From an uncultured Lachnospiraceae bacterium (GTDB lineage Bacteria > Bacillota > Clostridia > Lachnospirales > Lachnospiraceae): a DNA stretch of 24,000 bases. A program made the position numbers and the translations under genes. The notes under the pieces were generated by a model that was not told the origin of the DNA, made no database searches, and was given only the letters and a program-made list of their open reading frames with translations. Position 1 is the stretch's first letter. The number at the start of each line of letters is the position of its first letter. Where the stretch lies: positions 8,104 to 32,103 of the forward strand of contig CAJTQG010000004.1 of assembly GCA_910578605.1 (NCBI GenBank). The letters run 5' to 3'. Shown here piece after piece: positions 8,367 to 15,504 of this stretch.

Positions 8367-8401
8367 AAATATAAATAAATCAAGAAATATAAATAAATCA
8401 A
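8367..8401 (+). repeat. Tandem repeat of an 18-bp AT-rich unit, two copies
   Basis: The unit AAATATAAATAAATCAAG at 8367-8384 is repeated at 8385-8401 with all 17 shared bases identical. The next base differs. It most likely arose by slippage or local duplication within the spacer. Confidence 0.65.
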
Positions 8402-8560
8402 ATAATATATATATCAATCATGTGAAAGGAAAGAAAATGCTAAAATGGATTGTTAAATGAATAACGTACAAAATAACGGTGTAAAATAGTATGAAAAATT
8501 TATTTGAATAAGCAATTTGAATACGCATTTATAAAAATACAAGGATACAATAAAGGATTC

Positions 8561-8589
8561 TTGACAAGAAATATAGATTAAGATATAAT
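8561..8589 (+). promoter_or_regulatory. Consensus sigma-A promoter for greA (and possibly lysS)
   Basis: TTGACA (8561-8566), a 17-bp spacer and TATAAT (8584-8589) match the vegetative consensus exactly. Start of transcription would be near 8596, giving a leader of about 150 nt before greA. It should be strong and constitutive. Confidence 0.82.
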
Positions 8590-8746
8590 ACACTCATTTG
8601 AATGCTGGAAATTGCTAGATAAATGGGTAAAAGGGATTACAGAAGGGATATATAGTAAGTGATAATATTATAACAAATATATAATTCTAATTATAGATGA
8701 AATAAAAAAGAAAAGAAGAGTATGATAGGAAAGGAAATGGAAGAAG

Positions 8747-9232
8747 ATGGCAGAGAAGAAAAATATTTTAACTTATGCAGGACTAAAAAAGTTAGAGGCA
8801 GAGCTTCAGGATTTAAAGCTGGTGAAGAGAAATGAAGTAGCTCAAAAAATTAAAGAAGCCAGAGAGCAGGGAGATTTGTCCGAGAATGCTGAATATGATG
8901 CAGCAAAGGATGAGCAGAGAGATATTGAAGCCCGCATTGCCGAATTAGAGAAAATATTAAAAAATGCCGAGGTTGTAGATGAGGATGTTGTAGATTTAGA
9001 GTCAATTAATATTGGTTGTAAAGTACATGTGCTGGATGAGGAATTTAATGAGGAGCTAGAATTGAAGATTGTCGGTTCTACGGAAGCTAACAGCTTGAAA
9101 AACATGATTTCCAATGAGTCTCCGGTAGGCCAGGCATTGATTGGTCATAAGAAAGGTGAGACTGTAGATGTGGAGACTCAGGCTGGCATTATGAAATATA
9201 AAATTTTAGATATTAAGCGAAACAATGAGTAA
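8747..9232 (+). CDS. greA: Transcription elongation factor GreA
   Basis: This 161-aa protein rescues stalled or backtracked RNA polymerase by stimulating RNA cleavage in the secondary channel. The N-terminal antiparallel coiled coil (about 1-75) carries the acidic tip region QGDLSENAEYDAAKDEQ; the C-terminal FKBP-like domain (about 80-160) has GCKVHVLDEE and SPVGQALIGHKKGETVDV. Length is typical at about 158-161 aa. AAAGGAAATGGAAG provides the ribosome site. A consensus promoter lies 160 bp upstream. The greA-lysS order is common in Firmicutes. Confidence 0.96.
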   Translation: MAEKKNILTYAGLKKLEAELQDLKLVKRNEVAQKIKEAREQGDLSENAEYDAAKDEQRDIEARIAELEKILKNAEVVDEDVVDLESINIGCKVHVLDEEFNEELELKIVGSTEANSLKNMISNESPVGQALIGHKKGETVDVETQAGIMKYKILDIKRNNE

Positions 9233-9437
9233 TTTGGAGTAGAAACATAAGAAGAAATAAAATGACAAATTAAATGAGAGAAATAAGAGATAAAATAGGT
9301 TGGGTTTGAAGCATAAATGATAGGAACAGGCAAAAAGAGATATGTAAATGACCTGTTATGTAAAAAACATATTGAGTATAAAATGTGTGATGCAAGAAAC
9401 ATGTAGAGGGAATAACCAAAGGAATGGAGTGAAGAAA

Positions 9438-10940
9438 GTGTCAGGACAACAAAATCAGGGACAGCAGCAGGATGTAAATCAGTTAATAAAGGTTCGTCAC
9501 GAGAAGCTAGCTGATTTACAGGCAAATGGAAAGAATCCATTTGAAGTAATGAAATATGATGTTACAGCACATAGTCAGGATATTAAAACAAAATATGAGG
9601 AATTTGAAGGGAAAGAGGTAGCTATCGCAGGTCGTGTGATGCAAAAACGTGTGATGGGAAAAGCTTCTTTTTGTAATGTACAGGACTTAAAAGGAAATAT
9701 CCAGTGTTATGTAGCCCGGGATAGCTTAGGGGAAGAACCCTACAAAGATTTTAAGAAATATGACATAGGTGATATAGTAGGTGTGAAGGGTGAGGTATTC
9801 ACTACACAAAAGGGTGAGATTTCCATTCATGCCAGCGAAGTAAAATTGTTATCTAAGAGCTTGAATGTGCTACCGGAGAAATTTCATGGATTGACTAATA
9901 CAGATATTCGCTATCGTCAAAGATATGTGGATTTGATTATGAATCAGGATGTAAAGGATACCTTTGTTAAGCGTTCTAAAATATTAACGGAAATCCGCAA
10001 ATTTTTGGATGAAAAGGATTTTATGGAAGTTGAGACACCAGTGCTTGTGCAGAATGCAGGCGGTGCAGCAGCCAGACCTTTTGACACACATTTTAATGCC
10101 CTTTCGGAAGATTTACATCTTAGAATATCTTTGGAATTGTACTTAAAGAGATTGATTGTTGGCGGCCTAGAGAGAGTATATGAGATTGGTCGGGTGTTCC
10201 GAAATGAAGGCTTGGATACCAAGCATAATCCAGAATTTACTTTGATGGAATTATACCAGGCATACACAGATTATCATGGTATGATGGATTTGACAGAAGA
10301 ATTGTATCGTCATGTAGCCCAGGAGGTATGCGGCAGCTTACAGCTTCAGTATGGCGAACATGTAATTGATTTATCTGGTCCTTTTGAGAGAATTACTATG
10401 GTGGATGCAGTGAAAAAATATGCCAATGTAGATTTTAATGAAATTCATACTACAGAGGAAGCGAAAGCATTAGCTAAGGAACATCACATTGAATTTGAGG
10501 ACAGGCATAAAAAGGGTGATATTCTTAATTTGTTCTTTGAAGAATATGTGGAGGAGCACTTGATTCAGCCAACATTTGTAATGGACCATCCTATTGAGAT
10601 CTCTCCCCTGACTAAGAAAAAACCAGAGAATCCAGAATATGTGGAGCGTTTTGAATTCTTTATCAATGGCTGGGAGATGGCAAATGCTTACTCGGAATTA
10701 AATGATCCTATCGATCAGAGGGAGCGTTTTATGGCACAGGAGGAATTATTTGCCCAAGGCGATGAGGAGGCAAATCATTTAGATGAGGATTTCTTAAATG
10801 CGTTGAGTCATGGTATGCCGCCGACAGGTGGAATTGGCTTTGGAATAGACCGCATGGTAATGATTATGACAAATTCTGCTGCAATCAGAGATGTGCTTCT
10901 GTTCCCGACAATGAAAACGCTTGGCGGAAAAGACCAGTAA
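9438..10940 (+). CDS. lysS: Lysyl-tRNA synthetase, class II
   Basis: This 500-aa enzyme charges tRNA-Lys. After a Gln-rich start and a helical segment, an OB-fold anticodon-binding domain lies at about 55-160 (VAIAGRVMQKRVMGKASF). The class II catalytic core follows: motif 1 around FMEVETPVLVQNAGGAAARPF, motif 2 as RVFRNEGLDTKHNPEFTLME, and motif 3 as GGIGFGIDRMVMIM near the C terminus. I chose the GTG at 9438 (VSGQQNQGQQQ...), with GGAG 8 bases upstream. The frame stays open back to 9348, but those 30 codons (MTCYVKNILSIK...) resemble no part of the family and have no ribosome site. It lies 205 bp after greA with no clear terminator between. Confidence 0.95.
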   Translation: MSGQQNQGQQQDVNQLIKVRHEKLADLQANGKNPFEVMKYDVTAHSQDIKTKYEEFEGKEVAIAGRVMQKRVMGKASFCNVQDLKGNIQCYVARDSLGEEPYKDFKKYDIGDIVGVKGEVFTTQKGEISIHASEVKLLSKSLNVLPEKFHGLTNTDIRYRQRYVDLIMNQDVKDTFVKRSKILTEIRKFLDEKDFMEVETPVLVQNAGGAAARPFDTHFNALSEDLHLRISLELYLKRLIVGGLERVYEIGRVFRNEGLDTKHNPEFTLMELYQAYTDYHGMMDLTEELYRHVAQEVCGSLQLQYGEHVIDLSGPFERITMVDAVKKYANVDFNEIHTTEEAKALAKEHHIEFEDRHKKGDILNLFFEEYVEEHLIQPTFVMDHPIEISPLTKKKPENPEYVERFEFFINGWEMANAYSELNDPIDQRERFMAQEELFAQGDEEANHLDEDFLNALSHGMPPTGGIGFGIDRMVMIMTNSAAIRDVLLFPTMKTLGGKDQ

Positions 10941-10984
10941 AATCAAGGGTTTGCGGACTTGGTAAAACGCCGAAAATTACATCT

Positions 10985-11006
10985 TTACATCAAACTTACA
11001 TCAAAT
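10985..11006 (+). repeat. Tandem 11-bp direct repeat upstream of the MATE leader
   Basis: TTACATCAAAC (10985-10995) is followed directly by TTACATCAAAT (10996-11006), ten of eleven identical. An 11-bp period places both copies on one face of the helix, as in sites for OmpR-family regulators or recombinase arms. The function is unknown. Confidence 0.45.
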
Positions 11007-11094
11007 GGTGCGTAGATTTGTGCAAAGGTGAAAAAATCGCATAATTTTCAGTGCTGTGAGACTAATTAAAAACAAATAAAATTTAATATTATCA

Positions 11095-11168
11095 AAGAGG
11101 CGTTTTTAAGTTACCCCTGTGGTATGGCATTAGCTATACGGTAACTTAGAAGCGCCTTTTCTTTTTTT
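11095..11168 (+). terminator. Terminator/attenuator hairpin directly before the MATE gene
   Basis: GGCGTTTTTAAGTTACC (11099-11115) pairs with GGTAACTTAGAAGCGCC (11140-11156) over 17 bp with two G-U pairs. Four outer A/G-T pairs extend the stem. An inner GTAT/ATAC stem (11122-11125, 11136-11139) lies beyond a 6-base bulge. A T-run follows at 11157-11168, broken by one C. The ribosome site GGAGG begins at 11169, one base after the T-run. A terminator this close before a start codon suggests conditional read-through of the MATE gene. It could also simply end transcription from lysS. Confidence 0.72.
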
Positions 11169-11177
11169 GGAGGTCAA

Positions 11178-12494
11178 ATGAATACAACAAAGATTATATT
11201 GAAGAAACTTGTTTTATTTTCTGTCCCACTTATTTTAAGTGGATTGTTACAGCAACTATTCAACTGGGTTGACGCATTGATTGTAGGAAATGTAATCGGA
11301 GAAGAAGCACTTGCCGGAGTGGGGGCAACCACATCATTATATAATTTATTTGTTACTGTTATTGTTGGTTTTGCTTCTGGCTTATCGGTTTTGTTTGCAC
11401 AGCAATATGGCAGAGGAGAAAAAACAAAAAGCGGAAAATTGTTATCTGTTTATTGTGTCCTGCTGGGAATTGTCTTTGCAGTTATTTCGGCTTTGGGAAT
11501 GATATTAACAGTACCGATTTTAAGAGTGCTTAATACTCCAACTGACTTGCTTGAGTATGCGAGGGAATATATTTTTGTAATATTTATCGGCGTTCCATTC
11601 CTTGCGATTTATAATACATATTCCGCAGCACTTCGTGGTGTTGGAAATAGCAAAGTTCCGTTCATATCCGTATTGATTTCTTCTGTAATTAACGGCGTGT
11701 TTGATTATGTATTTATAGGTATATGCGGATTTGGTGTGTGGAGTGCCGCTGTTGCAACAGTAATTTCGCAGATAGTGATGACAGTATATATTATTACTTT
11801 TACTGCAAGACATTATCCGGCGTTAAGGTTTTCTAAATCTCATATGAAGGAATGGCAAACTACAATAAAAAACGGAGGGAAATATGCACTTCCCCCTGCC
11901 GTTCAAAGCAGTGTAACATCTGTTGGAAATATTTTCTTACAGAGATTTATGAATACTTTCGGAGAACAAACTGTTGCAGCGGTTACTACTGCCTATCGTG
12001 TTGACTCTTTTTTATTACTACCAATCGTCAATTTCAGCACGGCAATATCGACCATTGTGGTGCAGGAAACAGGAGCGGGTAATGAAAAAGCTGCGAAAAA
12101 GGCATTTCAACTCGGCACAGTAATGATGGCAGTTATGTCAGTTGGATTGACGGCAGTAATCATACTTACCGGAAGAACGCTTCTTTCAATGTTTGGTTTG
12201 ACAAGTGAGTCCGTAGCAATTGGTGATGAATTTTTCAAAACAATATCCCTGTTTTATATCATTAATGGAGTTGCGATGAGCATAAAAGGGTATTTAGAGG
12301 GAACTTGCGATATGCTTTTTGCGGGAATAATGGGAATTTGTTCACTGGGAGTTCGTATCGTATGTTCTTACTTGTTTGAGGGTGTTTTTGACAATATGGT
12401 AATCGCATATGCCGAAGCGTTTTCGTGGGTTTTCTTATTGCTTGTATTTATAATGAGATATCTATCGAAAAGAAGAAAAATAAGAGTAAGTTGA
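11178..12494 (+). CDS. MATE-family multidrug/toxin exporter
   Basis: This 438-aa inner-membrane antiporter has about 12 helices in two halves and typically exports cationic drugs or toxic compounds using a Na+ or H+ gradient. The family pattern is clear: PLILSGLLQQLFNWVDALIVGNVIGEEALAGVG at the start, RGVGNSKVPFISVLISSVINGVFDYVFIG at about 150-180, then the second half (LPPAVQSSVTSVGNIFLQRF, AAVTTAYRVDSFLLLP). GGAGG is 4 bases before the ATG and directly follows the hairpin T-run. It is bounded by a terminator on each side, so it forms a single-gene unit. Its place after lysS among regulatory and degenerate genes suggests an accessory acquisition, but I see no integrase or attachment site to prove it. 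The substrate is unknown. Confidence 0.92.
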   Translation: MNTTKIILKKLVLFSVPLILSGLLQQLFNWVDALIVGNVIGEEALAGVGATTSLYNLFVTVIVGFASGLSVLFAQQYGRGEKTKSGKLLSVYCVLLGIVFAVISALGMILTVPILRVLNTPTDLLEYAREYIFVIFIGVPFLAIYNTYSAALRGVGNSKVPFISVLISSVINGVFDYVFIGICGFGVWSAAVATVISQIVMTVYIITFTARHYPALRFSKSHMKEWQTTIKNGGKYALPPAVQSSVTSVGNIFLQRFMNTFGEQTVAAVTTAYRVDSFLLLPIVNFSTAISTIVVQETGAGNEKAAKKAFQLGTVMMAVMSVGLTAVIILTGRTLLSMFGLTSESVAIGDEFFKTISLFYIINGVAMSIKGYLEGTCDMLFAGIMGICSLGVRIVCSYLFEGVFDNMVIAYAEAFSWVFLLLVFIMRYLSKRRKIRVS

Positions 12495-12501
12495 TAAATT
12501 G

Positions 12502-12546
12502 AACCCTTTGAGAGAGGAGAAATCTTTTCTCGAAAGGTTTTTCTAT
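12502..12546 (+). terminator. Rho-independent terminator after the MATE gene
   Basis: An imperfect stem pairs AACCCTTTGAGAG (from 12502) with TTCTCGAAAGGTT (to 12539), with an inner GAGAAA-TC-TTTTCTC hairpin, followed by a T-rich stretch. It starts 8 bp after the MATE stop. Confidence 0.6.
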
Positions 12547-12677
12547 TTATAAGGATATTCGCAAACTACAAGAAAAAGCTGAAACTTCATATAAACTAAT
12601 CACAAAAGAAGTGGAAGTTTTGATATGAGTAACAGTTTAGCAGTTATGCACATTTCCACCATGCTTGTTATACTTAC

Positions 12678-12706
12678 TTGAAACTATTTGGCAAGACGCA
12701 TATAAT
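12678..12706 (+). promoter_or_regulatory. Near-consensus promoter of the HTH-membrane protein gene
   Basis: TTGAAA (12678-12683), a 17-bp spacer and a perfect TATAAT (12701-12706). Transcription would start near 12713. Confidence 0.7.
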
Positions 12707-12767
12707 TATACTGATATAGATTAGAGAAAGAGATAATAAAAATGCTAAGAAAGCATAAAAATAGCGA

Positions 12768-12783
12768 TAGACATTTGTGTCTA
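12768..12783 (+). repeat. Perfect inverted repeat in the leader of the HTH gene
   Basis: TAGACA (12768-12773) and TGTCTA (12778-12783) are perfect inverted copies around TTTG. The position about 55 bp after the predicted start of transcription suits an operator or RNA hairpin. A second small stem, ATGCT/AGCAT, lies just upstream. Confidence 0.4.
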
Positions 12784-12869
12784 ATAGGAAAATTACCCAT
12801 ATTTCTCGCTTTGTGTCGTGTTTTTTATTATTAGAAAAGGGTAGTATGTATGTGAAAGGAGGAAAACTT

Positions 12870-13553
12870 GTGAATCCAAAAGAGATTGGAGCCTTTTTAA
12901 AACAGCTTCGTAATGAGAAAGGAATCACACAGGAGCAGTTGGCAGAAATTTTAGGCGTTTCAGGAAGAACCATTTCCAGATGGGAAACAGGAACAAATTT
13001 GCCTGACCTTAGTATTTTGGTACAAATTTCTGAATACTACAATGTAGAAATTAAGGAGATTTTAAATGGGGAAAGGAAAAGCAGGAACATGGATAATAAA
13101 TTAAAGGAAACATTATTAAAGGTTGCTGATTATAACGAGTTAGAAAAGCAGAGAGCCGCAAGAAGCGGAAACATTTCATTTTGTATTATGTTTCTGATAT
13201 GTGCCATGACAATTATAGTGCAAATGCTTATGACAGGTAATCGTTCCTTGATCATAGGAGAAACAATAGTTCTGCTTGCCGGGGGTCTGATATACATTTT
13301 CTTTATTGTAACAAATGGGGCATGGAATGGGTCATTGGTGAAAAGTTCCCCAAAGAAAGATTTTATTGTAAGTCTGATAGGTGTAGGAATATTTAGTATA
13401 GTGTTTTATTTGTTGTTAAAGAAACATACGACTGAACCACAGGCTATTGTCATAGCAATTTGCTTTTTTATTGTTCTTTCAGCAATATCATATGCTTTAC
13501 TTAGAGGACTTTCGTATCTTTCGCAGAGACAATCTGACAAATTAAAAGATTAA
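12870..13553 (+). CDS. HTH (XRE-type) regulator fused to four membrane helices
   Basis: This 227-aa protein has an N-terminal Cro/C1 helix-turn-helix at about 4-58 (IGAFLKQLRNEKGITQEQLAEILGVSGRTISRWETG). A charged linker follows at about 65-105. Four hydrophobic helices then lie at about 107-130, 138-160, 175-192 and 200-220. It is likely a membrane-tethered DNA-binding regulator. The start is GTG at 12870 because AAAGGAGG sits 7 bases before it and the product then begins like its relatives (NPKEIG). The frame stays open back to 12777, but those codons overlap the leader and its hairpins. A near-consensus promoter lies upstream. The next small gene begins 20 bp downstream, so they are probably cotranscribed. 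The signal and target genes are unknown. Confidence 0.85.
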   Translation: MNPKEIGAFLKQLRNEKGITQEQLAEILGVSGRTISRWETGTNLPDLSILVQISEYYNVEIKEILNGERKSRNMDNKLKETLLKVADYNELEKQRAARSGNISFCIMFLICAMTIIVQMLMTGNRSLIIGETIVLLAGGLIYIFFIVTNGAWNGSLVKSSPKKDFIVSLIGVGIFSIVFYLLLKKHTTEPQAIVIAICFFIVLSAISYALLRGLSYLSQRQSDKLKD

Positions 13554-13573
13554 AACACTGGGTAGGAGGGAAA

Positions 13574-13966
13574 ATGGATTTTAATGACGAAAAAGACTAT
13601 ATCATGCGTATCATCAAGGGGATGGTAAGGGTGCTTTTTTCGCTAATGCTCGGAAAACAATATAGATTTGTTGAGTTGCCAGAGGAAAATAAGTATGAGA
13701 TTTCGGGAAAAGCATTAGAGGAATTTAAAAAAATGGTTGATGAGGGTTTCATAAATGAAGCAGAGAATATTTTGTTGGAAAATATTGATTATAACCAAAA
13801 AGAGGAAGTTCTTGCTGCGATATTATTTTATCAATATATAGGCGAAAAAGACAGTGATTTCTTGACAGAGCATAACTATTCAAAAGAAGAAGCACTGGAT
13901 GGAATTAAAAGATTGGCAGAACAACAGGGATATGGTCATATATGCTCATTACTAATGGATACCTGA
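13574..13966 (+). CDS. Small acidic hypothetical protein (possibly DUF6483)
   Basis: This 130-aa soluble, acidic, mostly helical protein starts DFNDEKDYIMRIIKGMVRVL, and the rest resembles TPR-like helical pairs (ALEEFKKMVDEGFINEAENIL, then ALDGIKRLAEQQGY). GTAGGAGGG sits 5 bases before the ATG. It lies 20 bp after the HTH-membrane gene and 24 bp before the broken DUF2007-like gene, suggesting an operon. My recollection is that a family named DUF6483 has this start, but I cannot verify it. No function is known. Confidence 0.7.
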   Translation: MDFNDEKDYIMRIIKGMVRVLFSLMLGKQYRFVELPEENKYEISGKALEEFKKMVDEGFINEAENILLENIDYNQKEEVLAAILFYQYIGEKDSDFLTEHNYSKEEALDGIKRLAEQQGYGHICSLLMDT

Positions 13967-13990
13967 CTATATTTTCTTTATTCAAAAGAG

Positions 13991-14229
13991 GTGACTTTTA
14001 TAGAACAGAAAATTGCAAAAATATTTACAACACAAGATAACATTCAAACTGAAATGATTATAAATACTTTAAAGGAAAACGATGTTTCTGCTGTTAAAGA
14101 GGATTTAGGAAATGCGGGGATTATGAATTTGTATGGCGGAATTCTCAATCAGGAGAAAATATTTATGTTTCGGTGGCTTCGAGAAAATCAAAGCTGCCGT
14201 TTTCTATTAAAATGGAAAATATTTACTGA
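13991..14229 (+). pseudogene. DUF2007-like small protein, apparently frameshifted and missing its start
   Basis: The reading frame gives KIAKIFTTQDNIQTEMIINTL and NDVSAVKEDLGNAGIMNLYGG, which resembles the start of DUF2007-type putative signal-transducing proteins of about 70-80 aa. At about 14140 the expected continuation moves to another frame: NSQSGENIYVSVAS runs to a stop at 14227-14229. A single base missing from GGCGGAATT (likely GGA AAT originally) would explain it. The original start also seems lost: AGAGGTGA is followed 7 bases later by ATA (14000) where ATG is expected, and the only start left is a GTG inside the ribosome site. In the existing frame an 80-codon ORF runs to 14233. 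It may be non-functional. Confidence 0.5.
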
Positions 14230-14519
14230 CTGATTTTCGATTCGATAAAATGCCATATACATGATAGGCATTGGAACAGGCGAATCAGAGTGCAGCCAAT
14301 AAAAAAAGAAGATTGAGAAAATATTGCAGCGTTCAGTTGTTAAAGATAGTGTGGTGTGCATTGTAATAACTTTCTACGGCTTTCAAAACTCATTGATAGA
14401 CAACAACAAAAGATAAACATTGTCAAACAGTTTTCTGCTATTTCATTCATTAACACTGCAGGCAATAATTGTATGTGAGAATCTACACAAAATTTGCTGT
14501 GCTAATGGACAATATACTA

Positions 14520-14549
14520 TTGACTTCAAGCTCCTTTAGCCGCTAAAAT
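14520..14549 (+). promoter_or_regulatory. Candidate promoter of the response regulator gene, with an overlapping palindrome
   Basis: TTGACT (14520-14525) and TAAAAT (14544-14549) are 18 bp apart. GCTAAA (14542-14547) and TTTAGC (14552-14557) form an inverted repeat right over the -10, a plausible operator. Confidence 0.45.
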
Positions 14550-14562
14550 TATTTAGCAGAAT

Positions 14563-14604
14563 CATAAATAATAAAACATAAAACATAAATAATAAAACAT
14601 AAAT
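14563..14604 (+). repeat. Tandem repeat of a 21-bp AT-rich unit
   Basis: Two adjacent 21-bp units beginning CATAAATAATAAAACATAAA (14563-14583 and 14584-14604) are identical at 20 of 21 positions; a partial third copy follows. They lie between the predicted promoter and the gene. A 21-bp period equals two helical turns. Confidence 0.65.
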
Positions 14605-14662
14605 CATAAAACCAATTTAAACTATGCCATCAAAATGGCGATAATACAAGGAGCAATATAGA

Positions 14663-15334
14663 ATGGAACGTATTCTGATTATAGAGGACGAAAAAGATGT
14701 CAATCAATTATTAGCACAGAATCTGAAAAATAACGGATATGAAACCGTAGCTGTCGGAAATGGACTTGATGGCATTCAGCAGTTACAGAAACAGCATTTT
14801 GATATGGTTTTACTGGATCTTATGTTACCCTACAAAAGCGGGGACGAGGTGTTAAAAGAGATTAGAAGGTACAGTGATATTCCGGTTATTGTGATTTCAG
14901 CTAAGGATTTGGTGGGCACAAAGATTGATCTGCTTACATTGGGAGCAGATGATTATATCACAAAACCATTTGATCTAGGAGAAGTAACTGCGAGAGTCGT
15001 TTCAAATCTGCGTCGTTGTCACATGGAAAATCAGAAAAAACAACTCTCGTACAAGGAATTGACGCTGGATGCTGAGAGTAAGATACTCACAGTTAATGGC
15101 ACAGAGCTGGAACTGACCGCAAAGGAATATGGTATCATGGAATTATTGCTGCAGTCCCCAGGCAAAGTCTTTTCAAAGGCGTATCTCTACGAAGCTATCT
15201 GGGGATATGAGTATCTGGGTGATGAGAATGTCATCAAGACACACATCAGCAATCTCAGAACCAAGATGAAAAATTACAGTGAAGCAGAATACATTGAGAC
15301 AGTGTGGGGACTAGGATATCGGCTTGCAAAATAA
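14663..15334 (+). CDS. OmpR/PhoB-family response regulator
   Basis: This 223-aa cytosolic transcription factor has a receiver domain at about 1-118 with the acidic pair Glu8/Asp9, phospho-acceptor Asp52 in LLDLMLP and Lys101 in ITKPFD. A C-terminal winged helix follows at about 128-222 (LTAKEYGIMELLLQSPGKVFSKAYL, then the recognition helix VIKTHISNLRTKM and VWGLGYRL). AAGGAGC is about 10 bases before the ATG. It heads a regulator-ATPase-permease-kinase set like those answering peptide antibiotics, with the kinase last. The likely targets are the ABC genes 170 bp downstream. It sits after a degenerate region and has its own candidate promoter. Confidence 0.93.
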   Translation: MERILIIEDEKDVNQLLAQNLKNNGYETVAVGNGLDGIQQLQKQHFDMVLLDLMLPYKSGDEVLKEIRRYSDIPVIVISAKDLVGTKIDLLTLGADDYITKPFDLGEVTARVVSNLRRCHMENQKKQLSYKELTLDAESKILTVNGTELELTAKEYGIMELLLQSPGKVFSKAYLYEAIWGYEYLGDENVIKTHISNLRTKMKNYSEAEYIETVWGLGYRLAK

Positions 15335-15337
15335 AAC

Positions 15338-15384
15338 TTAACCTTTTCTTTACAATTTTATACAATTTACATGATTTTCTTAAC
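15338..15384 (+). promoter_or_regulatory. CTTWAC-type repeats upstream of the ABC genes (candidate regulator site)
   Basis: CTTAAC (15338-15343), CTTTAC (15348-15353), ATTTAC (15365-15370) and CTTAAC (15379-15384) lie on the same strand. A longer pair, TTTTCTTTAC (15344-15353) and TTTTCTTAAC (15375-15384), is 31 bp apart. The first two start 10 bp apart, typical of OmpR-family direct-repeat sites. A -10-like TATACT follows at 15406-15411 with no good -35, as expected for an activated promoter. Linking these to the upstream regulator is inference. Confidence 0.42.
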
Positions 15385-15504
15385 GTTTATCAAACCAGTG
15401 AGTGTTATACTTTCCGTTATTAAGAAATCATTTTTAGGAAAATCTACATAACAGAAAGGAAACATTACAGTTGGGTAATCTAAGCTGTAACAAGGAAACA
15501 AATT

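Larger units (their letters stand above)
8272..8746. other. 475-bp very AT-rich intergenic spacer
   Basis: No ORF of any credible size lies here. Composition is extremely A/T-rich, especially 8272-8420, which is mostly A and T in short ATAAAT-type words. It contains a short tandem repeat (8367-8401) and, at its far end, a consensus promoter for greA. No terminator with a G/C stem is visible after the upstream gene. Confidence 0.7.
12547..12869. other. Intergenic region and leader before the HTH gene
   Basis: The region holds no convincing gene. A short open stretch (12551-12628, reading KDIRKLQEKAETSYK then a stop) is charged and helix-like and may be a gene remnant, but it lacks a start codon. 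A consensus promoter is at 12678-12706 and the roughly 157-nt leader after it contains two small hairpins. Confidence 0.5.
14234..14662. other. Degenerate non-coding stretch before the response regulator gene
   Basis: No ORF survives in these 429 bp. A fragment at 14290-14337 reads VQPIKKED, a stop, then ENIAAFSC, which looks like the beginning of a GNAT acetyltransferase broken by stops, though the match is short. Further along are a candidate promoter (14520-14549), a tandem 21-bp repeat (14563-14604) and a GCCAT-CAAA-ATGGC hairpin just before the ribosome site of the next gene. Confidence 0.5.

Noticed and set aside
9348..9437. 30 extra codons at the start of lysS
   Set aside because: They contain nothing resembling the family, have no ribosome site, and the GTG at 9438 with GGAG upstream gives the usual length.
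12551..12628. Short charged frame after the MATE terminator
   Set aside because: It has no start codon or ribosome site and no family I recognise. It may be a remnant, but the evidence is too thin for a pseudogene call.
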